Part shown: piece by piece, positions 5,177 to 13,500 of the stretch | Numbering within the stretch: position 1 is the first letter of the stretch | How the letters are laid out: every line of letters begins with the position of its first letter | NCBI GenBank assembly: GCA_902488455.1 | Contig: CABTWG010000013.1 | Coordinates: 1-23,598 of the forward strand | DNA from: an uncultured Peptoniphilus sp. | Lineage (GTDB): Bacteria; Bacillota; Clostridia; Tissierellales; Peptoniphilaceae | DNA: 23,598 nt | Direction of reading: 5' to 3' | Program-made: the position numbers and the translations under genes | The notes under the pieces: model-generated | Told to the model about the DNA's origin: nothing | Databases searched by the model: none | The model's input: the letters and a program-made list of their open reading frames with translations, nothing else

Positions 5177-5214
5177 GTGGATGGATTTTAAATTAATTTT
5201 AAAAGTCCATCCAC
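5177..5214 (-). terminator. Terminator overlapping the 3' end of the ABC-F gene
   Basis: Arms GTGGATGGA (5177-5185) and TCCATCCAC (5206-5214) pair perfectly, and the AT-rich interior can extend the stem. On the minus strand a run of six T follows. The last codons and the stop of the ABC-F gene lie inside the stem. It may also serve the convergent plus-strand gene, although T-richness on that side is weaker. Confidence 0.75.
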
Positions 5215-7073
5215 TTTTCATATGCGCTATCTAGCATATCTACTAGCTTATCCCTTTCTATTGAAAGTTTTGTTATTGTTTCGAAATTCCCTTCAAGGCT
5301 TGCATTTGATAGGTCTTCATCGATTGTGGATAATTTATTTTCGATTTCCACAATAGTCTCTTCCAACTGTTGAAATTCTTTCTCGCGCTTTCTTTTTTCT
5401 TCTCTTCTTTGACGTTCTTCCTTTTTAATTTGAGCTCTTTCTGTTTTGGAAATATAATTATCCTCTTCTTCTTCCACAGCTGTGGTCTTTTCCAAGAAAT
5501 AATCATATCCGCCGAGATACTCTGTCATTTTATCTTCTTCCATGTAGAGAAGCTTGTTTATGACATGGTTTAAAAAGTATCTGTCGTGGGATATTGCAAG
5601 GATTGTTCCCTCATATTGAAGCAGAGCATCCTCAAGGGCTTCCTTTGAATCGATGTCTAGGTGGTTAGTCGGTTCGTCAAGAAGAAGAAAGTTTGAGCCT
5701 TTTAAAATTATCTTTAAAATTGCGACCCTTGCCTTTTCTCCACCGGAAAGCTCCCTTATGGTCTTTAGGATATCGTCATCGATAAAGAGAAATTCTGCCA
5801 AGTACTTTCTAATTTCTGAATACTTTAATTTTGGATATGAATCCCAAATTTCGTCAAGCACAGTGTTGTCTAGGTCGAGATCTCTCATCTCTTGGTCAAA
5901 ATATCCTATGTCCACATTGGTTCCTATTTTAAATTCGCCGCCGAAATCTTTTATCTGTCCCATTATAATCTTAAATATGGTTGACTTGCCTATTCCATTT
6001 GGTCCAGTAAGACCGATCTTGTCGCCTTTTTGAACATTGAAAGAAATATTTTTAAAGATTTCCCTATCATAGGATTTAGATAAATTCTCCACATTTAAAA
6101 CTTCTCTTCCAGACACCCTTTCCACAGGAAATTTAATATCTACAACTTGGTTTTCTTCTGGGGATTCGATCCTCTTCACTTTGTCGAGCATCTTCTGCCT
6201 GCTTTTTCCCTGTCTAATAAATCTTGCACGACCGAGGCTTAGATATCTTTCGATGATCTGTTCCTGTCTCTTTATCTCTTTTTGTTGATTTTCATATTGA
6301 TTTTTTCTAACTTCCAGCTGTTTTTTTCTCTCTTTTGCATAGTACTCATAGTTTCCATTGTAGGTTGTAAGCTTAAGCTCATCTAGTAGTACTATCTTAT
6401 TTACAATATTATTTAGAAAATATCTGTCGTGGGAGATGATTATCACAGCCTTTTTATAATCTCTTAAGGCTCTTTCCAAGAAATTTATCGATTCGATGTC
6501 TAGGTGGTTAGTAGGTTCATCAAGTAGCAAAAGGTCTGGATTTTTAAGGATTAAATTTGCAAGTGAAAGCCTGGACTTTTGTCCGCCGGAAAGCTCGGAG
6601 ATCGACTTTCCAAATTCGTCTTCAGAAAAACCAAGGCCTATTAGAGTTCCTCTTATCTTGGACCTTGTGCTGTAACCGTCCAGCTTTTTATATTCCTCCT
6701 CAACCTTTTGGTACTCTTCCATAACCACTTCGAGTCTTTCTTCGTCATGCATCTCTTCTTCAAGGGCGCGAAGTCTAGCTTCAAGACGAAACACCTCTTC
6801 GAAGTTTTCCTCAGCATTTTCGTAGATGCTCTTCGTAAGATCTTCAAAGGGATTTTGTTTTAGATAACCGATGGTAAGATCCTTGGTCTTTATGATACTG
6901 CCGTCATCGTAGGAAATTTTATCTGTAATTATATTGAAAAGAGTGGTCTTGCCGGTGCCGTTACTTCCGATCAAGCCGATCTTGTCGTTGTCCTCAACGA
7001 TTAGAGTTGCTCCGTCAAAGATAACTCTTTCTATAAAAGATTTTTTTAAATTTGAAATATTAAGTATTGCCAT
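5199..7073 (-). CDS. ydiF: ABC-F family ATPase (YdiF-like)
   Basis: A 624-residue soluble protein with two ABC cassettes in tandem and no membrane segments. Cassette 1 has Walker A GSNGTGKT (36-43), signature LSGGQ near 160 and Walker B LLLLDEPTNHLD near 180. Cassette 2 has Walker A GPNGIGKS near 356, signature LSGGE near 440 and DEPTNHLD near 465. An arginine/lysine-rich linker joins them and a coiled-coil tail covers the last 90 residues. ABC-F proteins act on the ribosome; some confer antibiotic resistance, others are housekeeping factors. Length, coiled coil and the divergent rex neighbour fit the YdiF group rather than a resistance determinant. Confidence 0.9.
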   Translation of the reverse strand: MAILNISNLKKSFIERVIFDGATLIVEDNDKIGLIGSNGTGKTTLFNIITDKISYDDGSIIKTKDLTIGYLKQNPFEDLTKSIYENAEENFEEVFRLEARLRALEEEMHDEERLEVVMEEYQKVEEEYKKLDGYSTRSKIRGTLIGLGFSEDEFGKSISELSGGQKSRLSLANLILKNPDLLLLDEPTNHLDIESINFLERALRDYKKAVIIISHDRYFLNNIVNKIVLLDELKLTTYNGNYEYYAKERKKQLEVRKNQYENQQKEIKRQEQIIERYLSLGRARFIRQGKSRQKMLDKVKRIESPEENQVVDIKFPVERVSGREVLNVENLSKSYDREIFKNISFNVQKGDKIGLTGPNGIGKSTIFKIIMGQIKDFGGEFKIGTNVDIGYFDQEMRDLDLDNTVLDEIWDSYPKLKYSEIRKYLAEFLFIDDDILKTIRELSGGEKARVAILKIILKGSNFLLLDEPTNHLDIDSKEALEDALLQYEGTILAISHDRYFLNHVINKLLYMEEDKMTEYLGGYDYFLEKTTAVEEEEDNYISKTERAQIKKEERQRREEKRKREKEFQQLEETIVEIENKLSTIDEDLSNASLEGNFETITKLSIERDKLVDMLDSAYEKWMDF

Positions 7074-7186
7074 TTTCTACCTCATGTAAATATTAACACA
7101 TTTTTTATGTGGATAAAAGCATTTCAAATTAAGAGAAGCGACTTAGATATTTATATAAATGAATGCTTTTATAAAAGGTTAAAATT

Positions 7187-7202
7187 TGTTATAATAATAA
7201 CA
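7187..7202. promoter_or_regulatory. Probable Rex operator overlapping the rex -10
   Basis: TGTTAT-AATA-ATAACA is a perfect inverted repeat with a 4-base centre. Clostridial Rex sites follow TTGTTAA-N4-TTAACAA, and with flanking bases this site matches 11 of those 14 specified positions. It contains the TATAAT (7190-7195) that serves rex, so Rex bound here would block its own promoter. Autoregulation is inferred. Confidence 0.6.
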
Positions 7203-7217
7203 TAGAAGGAGGCAAAC

Positions 7218-7835
7218 ATGGAAAAAAGAATATCGGAGTCGGTAATTAGAAGACTTCCTATTTATCATAGATACTTAACAGAATTAATCGATGACAATAT
7301 AGAGAGAATATCTTCTTCCGAACTTTCAAAATTAACCGGTTTTACAGCTTCCCAAATCAGACAGGACCTAAACAATTTTGGAGGGTTTGGCCAACAGGGC
7401 TACGGATACAATACACAAGAGTTGAGAAATCAAATAGATAAGATTCTAGGAATAGACAAGGTTTACAATGCGGTTTTAATCGGGGTTGGACATTTGGGAA
7501 CTGCAATAGCAAGCTACCAAGGATTTTCAGATTCCGGATTTACTTTAAAAGCACTATTTGATAAAGGCGATAAAGTAGGTTCTGAAGTTTGTGGACTAAA
7601 GATAAGACCTTATGAAAAACTTAGTAGTTATTTAGAAAAAAATAAAATCGACATTGGAATAATTTCTGTTCCAAAAGACGAAGCTCAAAGCGTGGCAGAC
7701 CTACTTGTTAAACATGGAATAAAAGGCATTTGGAACTTCGCACCGGTGGATATAGTTGCAGAAGATGCGGTAGTTGAAAGCGTAAGGCTAAAGGATTCGC
7801 TATTGACACTGGGATACTATTTAAAAAATAAATAA
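7218..7835 (+). CDS. rex: Redox-sensing transcriptional repressor Rex
   Basis: A 205-residue dimeric repressor that senses the NADH/NAD+ ratio and typically controls fermentation and reductive pathways. The N-terminal winged helix covers about 1-75 and includes RRLPIYHRYL and TASQIRQDLNNFGGFGQQGYGYN. The Rossmann domain begins with IGVGHLG (88-94). The C-terminus carries the domain-swap helix region. Length matches the family. The start follows AAGGAGG. It is divergent from the ABC-F gene, as in several Firmicutes, and is probably autoregulated through the site at 7187-7202. It is followed by a UUCG-loop terminator, so it appears monocistronic. Confidence 0.96.
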   Translation: MEKRISESVIRRLPIYHRYLTELIDDNIERISSSELSKLTGFTASQIRQDLNNFGGFGQQGYGYNTQELRNQIDKILGIDKVYNAVLIGVGHLGTAIASYQGFSDSGFTLKALFDKGDKVGSEVCGLKIRPYEKLSSYLEKNKIDIGIISVPKDEAQSVADLLVKHGIKGIWNFAPVDIVAEDAVVESVRLKDSLLTLGYYLKNK

Positions 7836-7843
7836 ATTTATTT

Positions 7844-7867
7844 AAGAAGACTTCGGTCTTCTTTTTT
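7844..7867 (+). terminator. rex terminator
   Basis: AAGAAGAC-TTCG-GTCTTCTT followed by a T-run, an 8-bp stem with a stable TTCG tetraloop. The stem is identical to the terminator at 8682-8701. Confidence 0.9.
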
Positions 7868-7910
7868 GATTATTAAATTTAAAACTTAGTCTTATCAGCA
7901 CAATAAAAAT

Positions 7911-7930
7911 TGTTTACAAATGTTTACAAA
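7911..7930. repeat. Tandem 10-bp repeat upstream of the lipoprotein gene
   Basis: TGTTTACAAA occurs twice in direct succession. It lies 25 bases upstream of a TATAAT (7956-7961) and could be a regulator-binding site. No assigned regulator is recognised. Confidence 0.45.
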
Positions 7931-7999
7931 TGGCACTCTTGTCTTAAAAATATTATATAATACTTGTAGATAAGTGTTTCGTGATACATAGGAGGAAAT

Positions 8000-8665
8000 A
8001 TGAAAAAATCTATTTTAATTATAATGGCTACGATGATGGTTTTTATGGTCGCTTGTAATAAAGAAGCTACAGGCATAAACACAAATAAAAATACGACAAC
8101 AAATGAAGTTGAAAGTAACTACCCACCAATGGTAAAGGTCGATGGAACTACATATGTGGACACAGGATATGAAAACGTAATGGTCACTTGTGGAACTGCT
8201 GATGGAGAGATAAAAACCACAGTTGATGGAAAGAATAAACCAGAAAACGACGATGAATCTAATTTTGGAACTGGATATGGCTACCAAGTTTGGGAAGATG
8301 GATATATCAATGTAGAGATCGACAATAGATGGATCTTATTTAGAGACATTGACTTAAAGGTTGAAAGTGGACAGATTCCAGAATGGGTCGCTCATTTCAC
8401 AGCAAAAGTTCTAAGTACAGAAGAAGACTCTATTATGGTTGAAGCAACGAAAATAGAAGATGGATTTTATTTCAAAGATCTACTTACTAAACCTATCTCC
8501 TTACCAATCGATAATTTAGATAATGCAAAGGATGGTGTAGTTACAACAGAAGGCTTAGAAGGTAAAAGCGTCGAAGTCTATTTCGGAGGAGAAATTAAAA
8601 ACACAGAAAAAGAAAGCTCTATTCCAATAAGTCTTGAAAATGTCTATAGAATAGAAGTAAAGTAA
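8000..8665 (+). CDS. Predicted lipoprotein of unknown function
   Basis: A 221-residue exported protein. A type II signal peptide, MKKSILIIMATMMVFMVAC, ends at the lipidated cysteine C19, so the mature protein should be anchored on the outer face of the membrane. A short Asn/Thr-rich linker follows. The remainder has no motif I recognise; a YPPMVKVDGTTYVDTG stretch near residue 45 is similar to segments in small Firmicute lipoproteins. The C-terminal part is acidic and beta-rich in appearance. The start follows GGAGG at 4-base spacing. It has its own terminator and appears monocistronic. Confidence 0.82.
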   Translation: MKKSILIIMATMMVFMVACNKEATGINTNKNTTTNEVESNYPPMVKVDGTTYVDTGYENVMVTCGTADGEIKTTVDGKNKPENDDESNFGTGYGYQVWEDGYINVEIDNRWILFRDIDLKVESGQIPEWVAHFTAKVLSTEEDSIMVEATKIEDGFYFKDLLTKPISLPIDNLDNAKDGVVTTEGLEGKSVEVYFGGEIKNTEKESSIPISLENVYRIEVK

Positions 8666-8681
8666 AATTCAAACGAAAACT

Positions 8682-8705
8682 AAGAAGACTTCGGTCTTCT
8701 TTTTT
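8682..8705 (+). terminator. Terminator of the lipoprotein gene
   Basis: AAGAAGAC-TTCG-GTCTTCTT with a following T-run, identical in stem and loop to the rex terminator 840 bases upstream. Confidence 0.9.
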
Positions 8706-8768
8706 AATTTAAAGTGCCGCCAAAGATTATAAATTAGTGATTTTTGTAGTGAAAGTTTTAAAATTTAA

Positions 8769-8777
8769 TGGTAAAAT
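8769..8777 (+). promoter_or_regulatory. Extended -10 directly in front of the DNA glycosylase start
   Basis: TGGTAAAAT matches an extended -10 (TGnTAtAAT) and ends 7 bases before the ATG at 8785. No recognisable SD lies before that ATG. Transcription would therefore start at or next to the start codon, which implies a leaderless mRNA. The -35 is poor. Confidence 0.4.
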
Positions 8778-8784
8778 CTATCCT

Positions 8785-9660
8785 ATGGAAACAATTTTTA
8801 CATCTGATGAAACAATTTTAAAAAATATAGATTCATTTGAGCCAGAACATATTTTCAAATGTGGTCAAGCTTTTCGCTGGGACGAAATGGAAGATGGTTC
8901 ATTTATAAATGTGGCGTTTGGAAGGGTATTTCGCGTATTTAAAGACGGAGATGACATCCACCTAGAAGGGGTGGACGAACACTTCTTTAGTGCATATCTC
9001 ATGGACTACTTCGACTTAAATAGATCCTACGAAGATATAAAAAATGACCTTTCAAGGGACGAAACTCTAAGAGAGGCAATTCTCTACGGAGACGGAATTA
9101 GAATTCTAAACCAAGAGCCCTTTGAAACCATAATCACATTTATAATCTCTGCCAACAACAATATCAAGAGGATTAAAAATTCCATCCGTGACATCAGCAG
9201 AATGTACGGGGAGAAAATAGAAAATCCCTATGGAGAATACTACGCTTTTCCAACTATGGAGGCATTATCTGCGGCTGATCCTAAAGATCTCCGCGAGTTT
9301 GCCAAGGTAGGATTTAGGGATGAAAGAATCGTAAAGGCTTCTCAAATGATTTTAAATGGCGAAGTTAAAATAGATGATCTCTTCACCATGGATCTTGAAC
9401 TTGCAAGAGAAGAACTTATGAAACTTCCTGGAGTTGGTCCAAAGGTCTGTGACTGCGTCCTTCTATTTGCATTTAAGAGGAGCGAATCATTCCCTGTGGA
9501 CGTGTGGATCAAAAGAGTTATGGAAGAATTATACTTTAAAAAAGAAGTTAAAAAATCTGAAGTGGCTATGCTTGGCAGAGAATATTTTGGAGAATCTGCT
9601 GGCTTTGCTCAACAGTATCTATTCTTCTACGGTAGAGACAATAAATTGGGGGTTAAGTGA
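8785..9660 (+). CDS. OGG-type DNA glycosylase/AP lyase (HhH-GPD)
   Basis: A 291-residue base-excision repair enzyme likely to remove 8-oxoguanine. The N-terminal OGG_N-like region contains CGQAFRWDEMEDGSF and VAFGRVF. The HhH-GPD core has LPGVGPKVCDC with catalytic lysine K220 and aspartate D239 in FPVDVWI, the same 19-residue spacing as K249 and D268 in human OGG1. The ATG at 8785 was chosen over a GTG at 8737 because family N-termini begin about here. No SD is visible; see the promoter entry. The stop overlaps the start of the DUF554 gene by one base, so the two are co-transcribed. Confidence 0.92.
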   Translation: METIFTSDETILKNIDSFEPEHIFKCGQAFRWDEMEDGSFINVAFGRVFRVFKDGDDIHLEGVDEHFFSAYLMDYFDLNRSYEDIKNDLSRDETLREAILYGDGIRILNQEPFETIITFIISANNNIKRIKNSIRDISRMYGEKIENPYGEYYAFPTMEALSAADPKDLREFAKVGFRDERIVKASQMILNGEVKIDDLFTMDLELAREELMKLPGVGPKVCDCVLLFAFKRSESFPVDVWIKRVMEELYFKKEVKKSEVAMLGREYFGESAGFAQQYLFFYGRDNKLGVK

Positions 9661-10343
9661 TGAAGGGACTTATTATAAACCTTGTGGCAATATTAATAGG
9701 AGGTCTGTCTGGAAATTTCGTAGGAGAAAAACTAAGCTCCAAGTACAAAGACCAAATTATGTCAGGCCTTGCTCTTTCAATACTAGTTGTTGGTATGGAA
9801 TCGGCGCTAAAAGGCGAAAACTTTATACAAATAATCCTAGCCATGGTGCTTGGACTTGCCATAGGCACATACTTAGATATAGAATCGCGAATTGAAGGTC
9901 TTGGAAATAGAATTCAAAAGGTAGTAAACAAAAAGGAAGGGGACACCACATTTGTAGAGGGGTTTGTAAGTGCATCCCTAATTCTCTGCGTCGGCTCACT
10001 TACCATTATCGGTGCGTTAAACGCTGGACTTATGGGAGATAACTCACTTCTTATCACGAAATCTGTATTTGACGGAATAACTGCGTTTATCCTTGCAAGC
10101 ACATTGGGAATCGGAGTTATGTTTTCTGGACTTCCACTTATTATCTACGAAGGAGCAATCTTCTTTTTAGCGAGAGTCTTAAAAGATTTCTTCACACCGG
10201 CGATTATGGCAAATATAAATGGAGTCGGAGGAATACTAATCCTTGCAATTGGATTTAATATGCTAAGGATCAGAGATTTTAAAAGTGCAAATATGATTCC
10301 TGCCATATTTTTGGGAATACTATTCGCAGCCATTTGGGGCTAG
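9660..10343 (+). CDS. DUF554 family membrane protein (YqgA/YdfK-like)
   Basis: A 227-residue protein with about six to seven hydrophobic helices. It has the DUF554 N-terminus GLIINLVAILIGGLSGN, the VVGMESALKG and GTYLDIESRIE segments and a glycine-rich NGVGGILILAIGFNMLRI near the C-terminus. The family is thought to be an integral membrane transporter-like group; substrate and function are unknown. The ATG at 9660 overlaps the TGA of the glycosylase gene, with a GGGGG SD 8 bases upstream. An in-frame GTG at 9657 is possible but less likely. Confidence 0.9.
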   Translation: MKGLIINLVAILIGGLSGNFVGEKLSSKYKDQIMSGLALSILVVGMESALKGENFIQIILAMVLGLAIGTYLDIESRIEGLGNRIQKVVNKKEGDTTFVEGFVSASLILCVGSLTIIGALNAGLMGDNSLLITKSVFDGITAFILASTLGIGVMFSGLPLIIYEGAIFFLARVLKDFFTPAIMANINGVGGILILAIGFNMLRIRDFKSANMIPAIFLGILFAAIWG

Positions 10344-10369
10344 AAAAAACTTAATATGAATTTTATAGA

Positions 10370-10397
10370 AAACCAGATTATTTTTATTCTGGTTTTT
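10370..10397 (+). terminator. Terminator of the glycosylase-DUF554 transcript
   Basis: AAACCAGA and TCTGGTTT pair around a 10-base AT-rich loop and are followed by T. Confidence 0.8.
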
Positions 10398-10536
10398 TTA
10401 TTTTGTGAAGATTTCGATAGTAATAAAATGAAATTATAACTTTAAATTTCAACAAAAAATCGCCTGTATGTGGTAATATTTTCTTTAGAGAGAAAAATAT
10501 AATGAAGGTAGAATAGATAAGTAATAGGAGGTAATG

Positions 10537-13500
10537 ATGAATATACTTATTGTTGGAAGCGGCGGAAGAGAGTACGCTCTTGGACACAATATTCTAAAGG
10601 GAAATGGAGATAGAAAACTCTATTTTGCTCCAGGAAATGGCGGCACTTTAAACCTGGGAGAAAATACTGGAATCGAAGTAGATGATATAGACGGACTGTT
10701 GAAGTTCGCAGTAGAAAATAACATTGACTACACCGTTGTCGGTCCAGAACTTCCTCTTACTTTGGGAATCGTAGATAAGTTTGAAGAAAACGGAAAGAAG
10801 ATCTTTGGACCTAAGAAACTTCCTTCCAAATTTGAAGCGAGCAAGGCCCACACCAAGAAATTTTTAGAAAAATATGGTATTGCAACTGCAGAATACGGCG
10901 AGTTTGACGACGAAAAGAGCGCCTATGAGTTTGCAGAAAAACTTTTAAATAGAGACGGCAAAGTTGTTTTAAAGGCAGATGGACTAGCTGCAGGAAAAGG
11001 AGTGTTAATCGCAGAAGATACTCTACATACAAAGGAATTTTTAAAAGATATATTTAAAGGAGTATACGGCGACAAAAAAGTGGTGGTGGAAGAATATTTA
11101 GAAGGATTTGAGATGAGTCTAATCTGTCTAACTGACACGAAGACTATCCTACCACTTCCAACTTCCCGGGACCACAAGAGAGCCTACACAGGAGAGATTG
11201 GCCCTAACACTGGAGGAATGGGCACCTACGCACCAAACCTTATGGCGGAAAGTTTCATGCCAAAGATTAAGGAAGAAATTTTAAATCCAATTTTAAAAGG
11301 ATTTCAAGATGAAGAAATAGATTACAGAGGAGCCCTATTTATAGGACTTATGATCACCGACGAAAAGATTGAAGTCCTTGAATTCAACGTGAGATTTGGC
11401 GACCCAGAAACCCAAGTAATCCTAGAACTTATAGATAACGACATACTAGAGCTTCTTGAAAAGACTTCTGAAGGAAAACTCGATGAAGTTGAGCTTAAAA
11501 TAAACGACAAAAAGGCACTTTGTCTAGTGCTTGCAAGTGGAGGCTACCCAGGATCCTACGAAAAAGGAAAAGAAGTCCACATTGGACCTACCAAGAGTAG
11601 TATCTACTACTGCGGCACAAAACTTGAAGACGGAGTTCAAAAGACCAGCGGTGGAAGAGTTTTAAATCTCGTTTACTCAGGCGATGATTTTGATGAAGTA
11701 ATAGATACGGTTTATAAAGACGTGGAAGAAATTTCATTTGAAAATATGGAATATAGAAGAGACATTGGACCTAGAGTTAAAAGGGTCTATGTAGCGAAGA
11801 AGGACGAATTCGACCACGAATCAAAGGGAATCCAATCAGAAATTGAAAATTCTCTAGGAATCAAACTTGACGGACTAAAGGTCTACAATAGATACGATCT
11901 TGAAATGTCAAAGGAAGGAATCGAAAAGATTCTCTACACAATTCTAAGCGAAAAAGTCGTAGATGACGCGTATTTTGAAGATGCAATGAAGCTTCAAAGC
12001 AATATGGAAGACACCATTGCAGTTGCATACCTTCCAGGTCAGTTCGATCAGAGGGAACAAGGAATCCTAGACACAGTAAACCTAGTTACAGATGAAAAGA
12101 TCGCTGCGAAATGTGCCAAAGTATATGAAATAAAAGGAGCGATTAAGGAAGAGCTAAAGAAAATCGAAAAATTCTTAGTAAATCCTGTTGACTCCCACAG
12201 AGTTGAGCTTCTAAACGTGCCTACAACCCTTAGAAAAGAACTAAAAACCACAGATACGAATGAAATCTACGAAGGTTTTATAAATTTCAGCGAAGAAGAA
12301 CTAGAAAACTTCTTGGAAGAAAAATCTCTTGCGATGAATCTTGACGATTTAAAATGTATAAGAGACTATTTCAAATCTGAAGATAGAGATCCAAGCGAAA
12401 CTGAAATTAGAATCCTCGACACATATTGGTCAGACCACTGTAGACACACTACCTTCAACACATTTTTAGACATTACCTTCGACGAAAAGACCGAACTCGA
12501 TAGAATAATCAAGAACTCCTTTGACGAATATATAAAAATTAGAGAAGAACTAAATATTGAAAAACCGATAAATTTAATGAGTTTTGGCACAATTTTATCC
12601 AAGTACCTAAGATCTAAAGGAAAGTTAGAAGATCTAGAAGTTTCAAGCGAGATCAACGCCTGCTCAGTAAAGATCAAAACTAGAATCGATGTTGGTGGAA
12701 AGGAAGAACTAAGAGATTACCTACTTATGTTCAAAAACGAAACCCACAACCACCCAACTGAAATCGAACCATTCGGTGGAGCTTCAACCTGCCTTGGCGG
12801 AGCAATACGTGACCCACTAAGCGGAAGAAGCTACGTCTACCAAGCAATGAGAATAACTGGAGCAGCAGATCCAAGGGATAAAAACACAATGGAAGGAAAA
12901 CTTCCTCAAAAGAAGATAACCACAGAAGCAGCCCATGGATACTCTTCCTACGGAAATCAAATCGGACTTGCAACAGGATTTGTAGACGAAATCTACCATC
13001 CAGGTTACGTTGCCAAGAGAATGGAAACCGGAGCAGTAATAGCTGCAGCGCCAATGGAAAATGTGGTAAGACTAGAACCAGAAGCTGGCGATGTGGTATT
13101 TCTACTTGGTGGTAAAACCGGAAGAGACGGCATCGGCGGAGCGACAGGCTCATCTAAATCCCACAGCACCACTTCAATCGTTACAGAATCTGCTCAAGTG
13201 CAAAAAGGAAACGCCCCGGAAGAAAGAAAGATTCAAAGACTATTTAGACGGGAAGAAGCTACAAAACTTATCAAAAAATGTAACGACTTCGGAGCAGGTG
13301 GCGTCAGCGTCGCAGTTGGAGAACTTCATGATGGAGTGGACATCTTCCTTGAAAATGTTCCACTTAAGTACGAAGGACTAATCCCGATGGAAATCGCAAT
13401 CTCTGAATCACAAGAGAGAATGGCTGTAGTTCTAAGTAAAAAAGACGTTGAAGAGTTTGAAAAGTACGCCCACGAAGAAAATCTTGACACAAATATAGTT

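Noticed and set aside
5199..7073. Antibiotic-resistance ABC-F determinant
   Set aside because: The length, C-terminal coiled coil and rex neighbourhood favour the housekeeping YdiF group; nothing in the sequence marks it as a resistance gene.
8737..8784. GTG start for the DNA glycosylase
   Set aside because: The extra 16 residues do not fit the family N-terminus, and the segment contains the likely -10 element. No SD precedes the GTG.
10398..10533. Purine riboswitch upstream of the purD-purL gene
   Set aside because: The conserved core and loop sequences of the purine riboswitch were not found; only a weak AT-rich hairpin (about 10476-10500) is visible.
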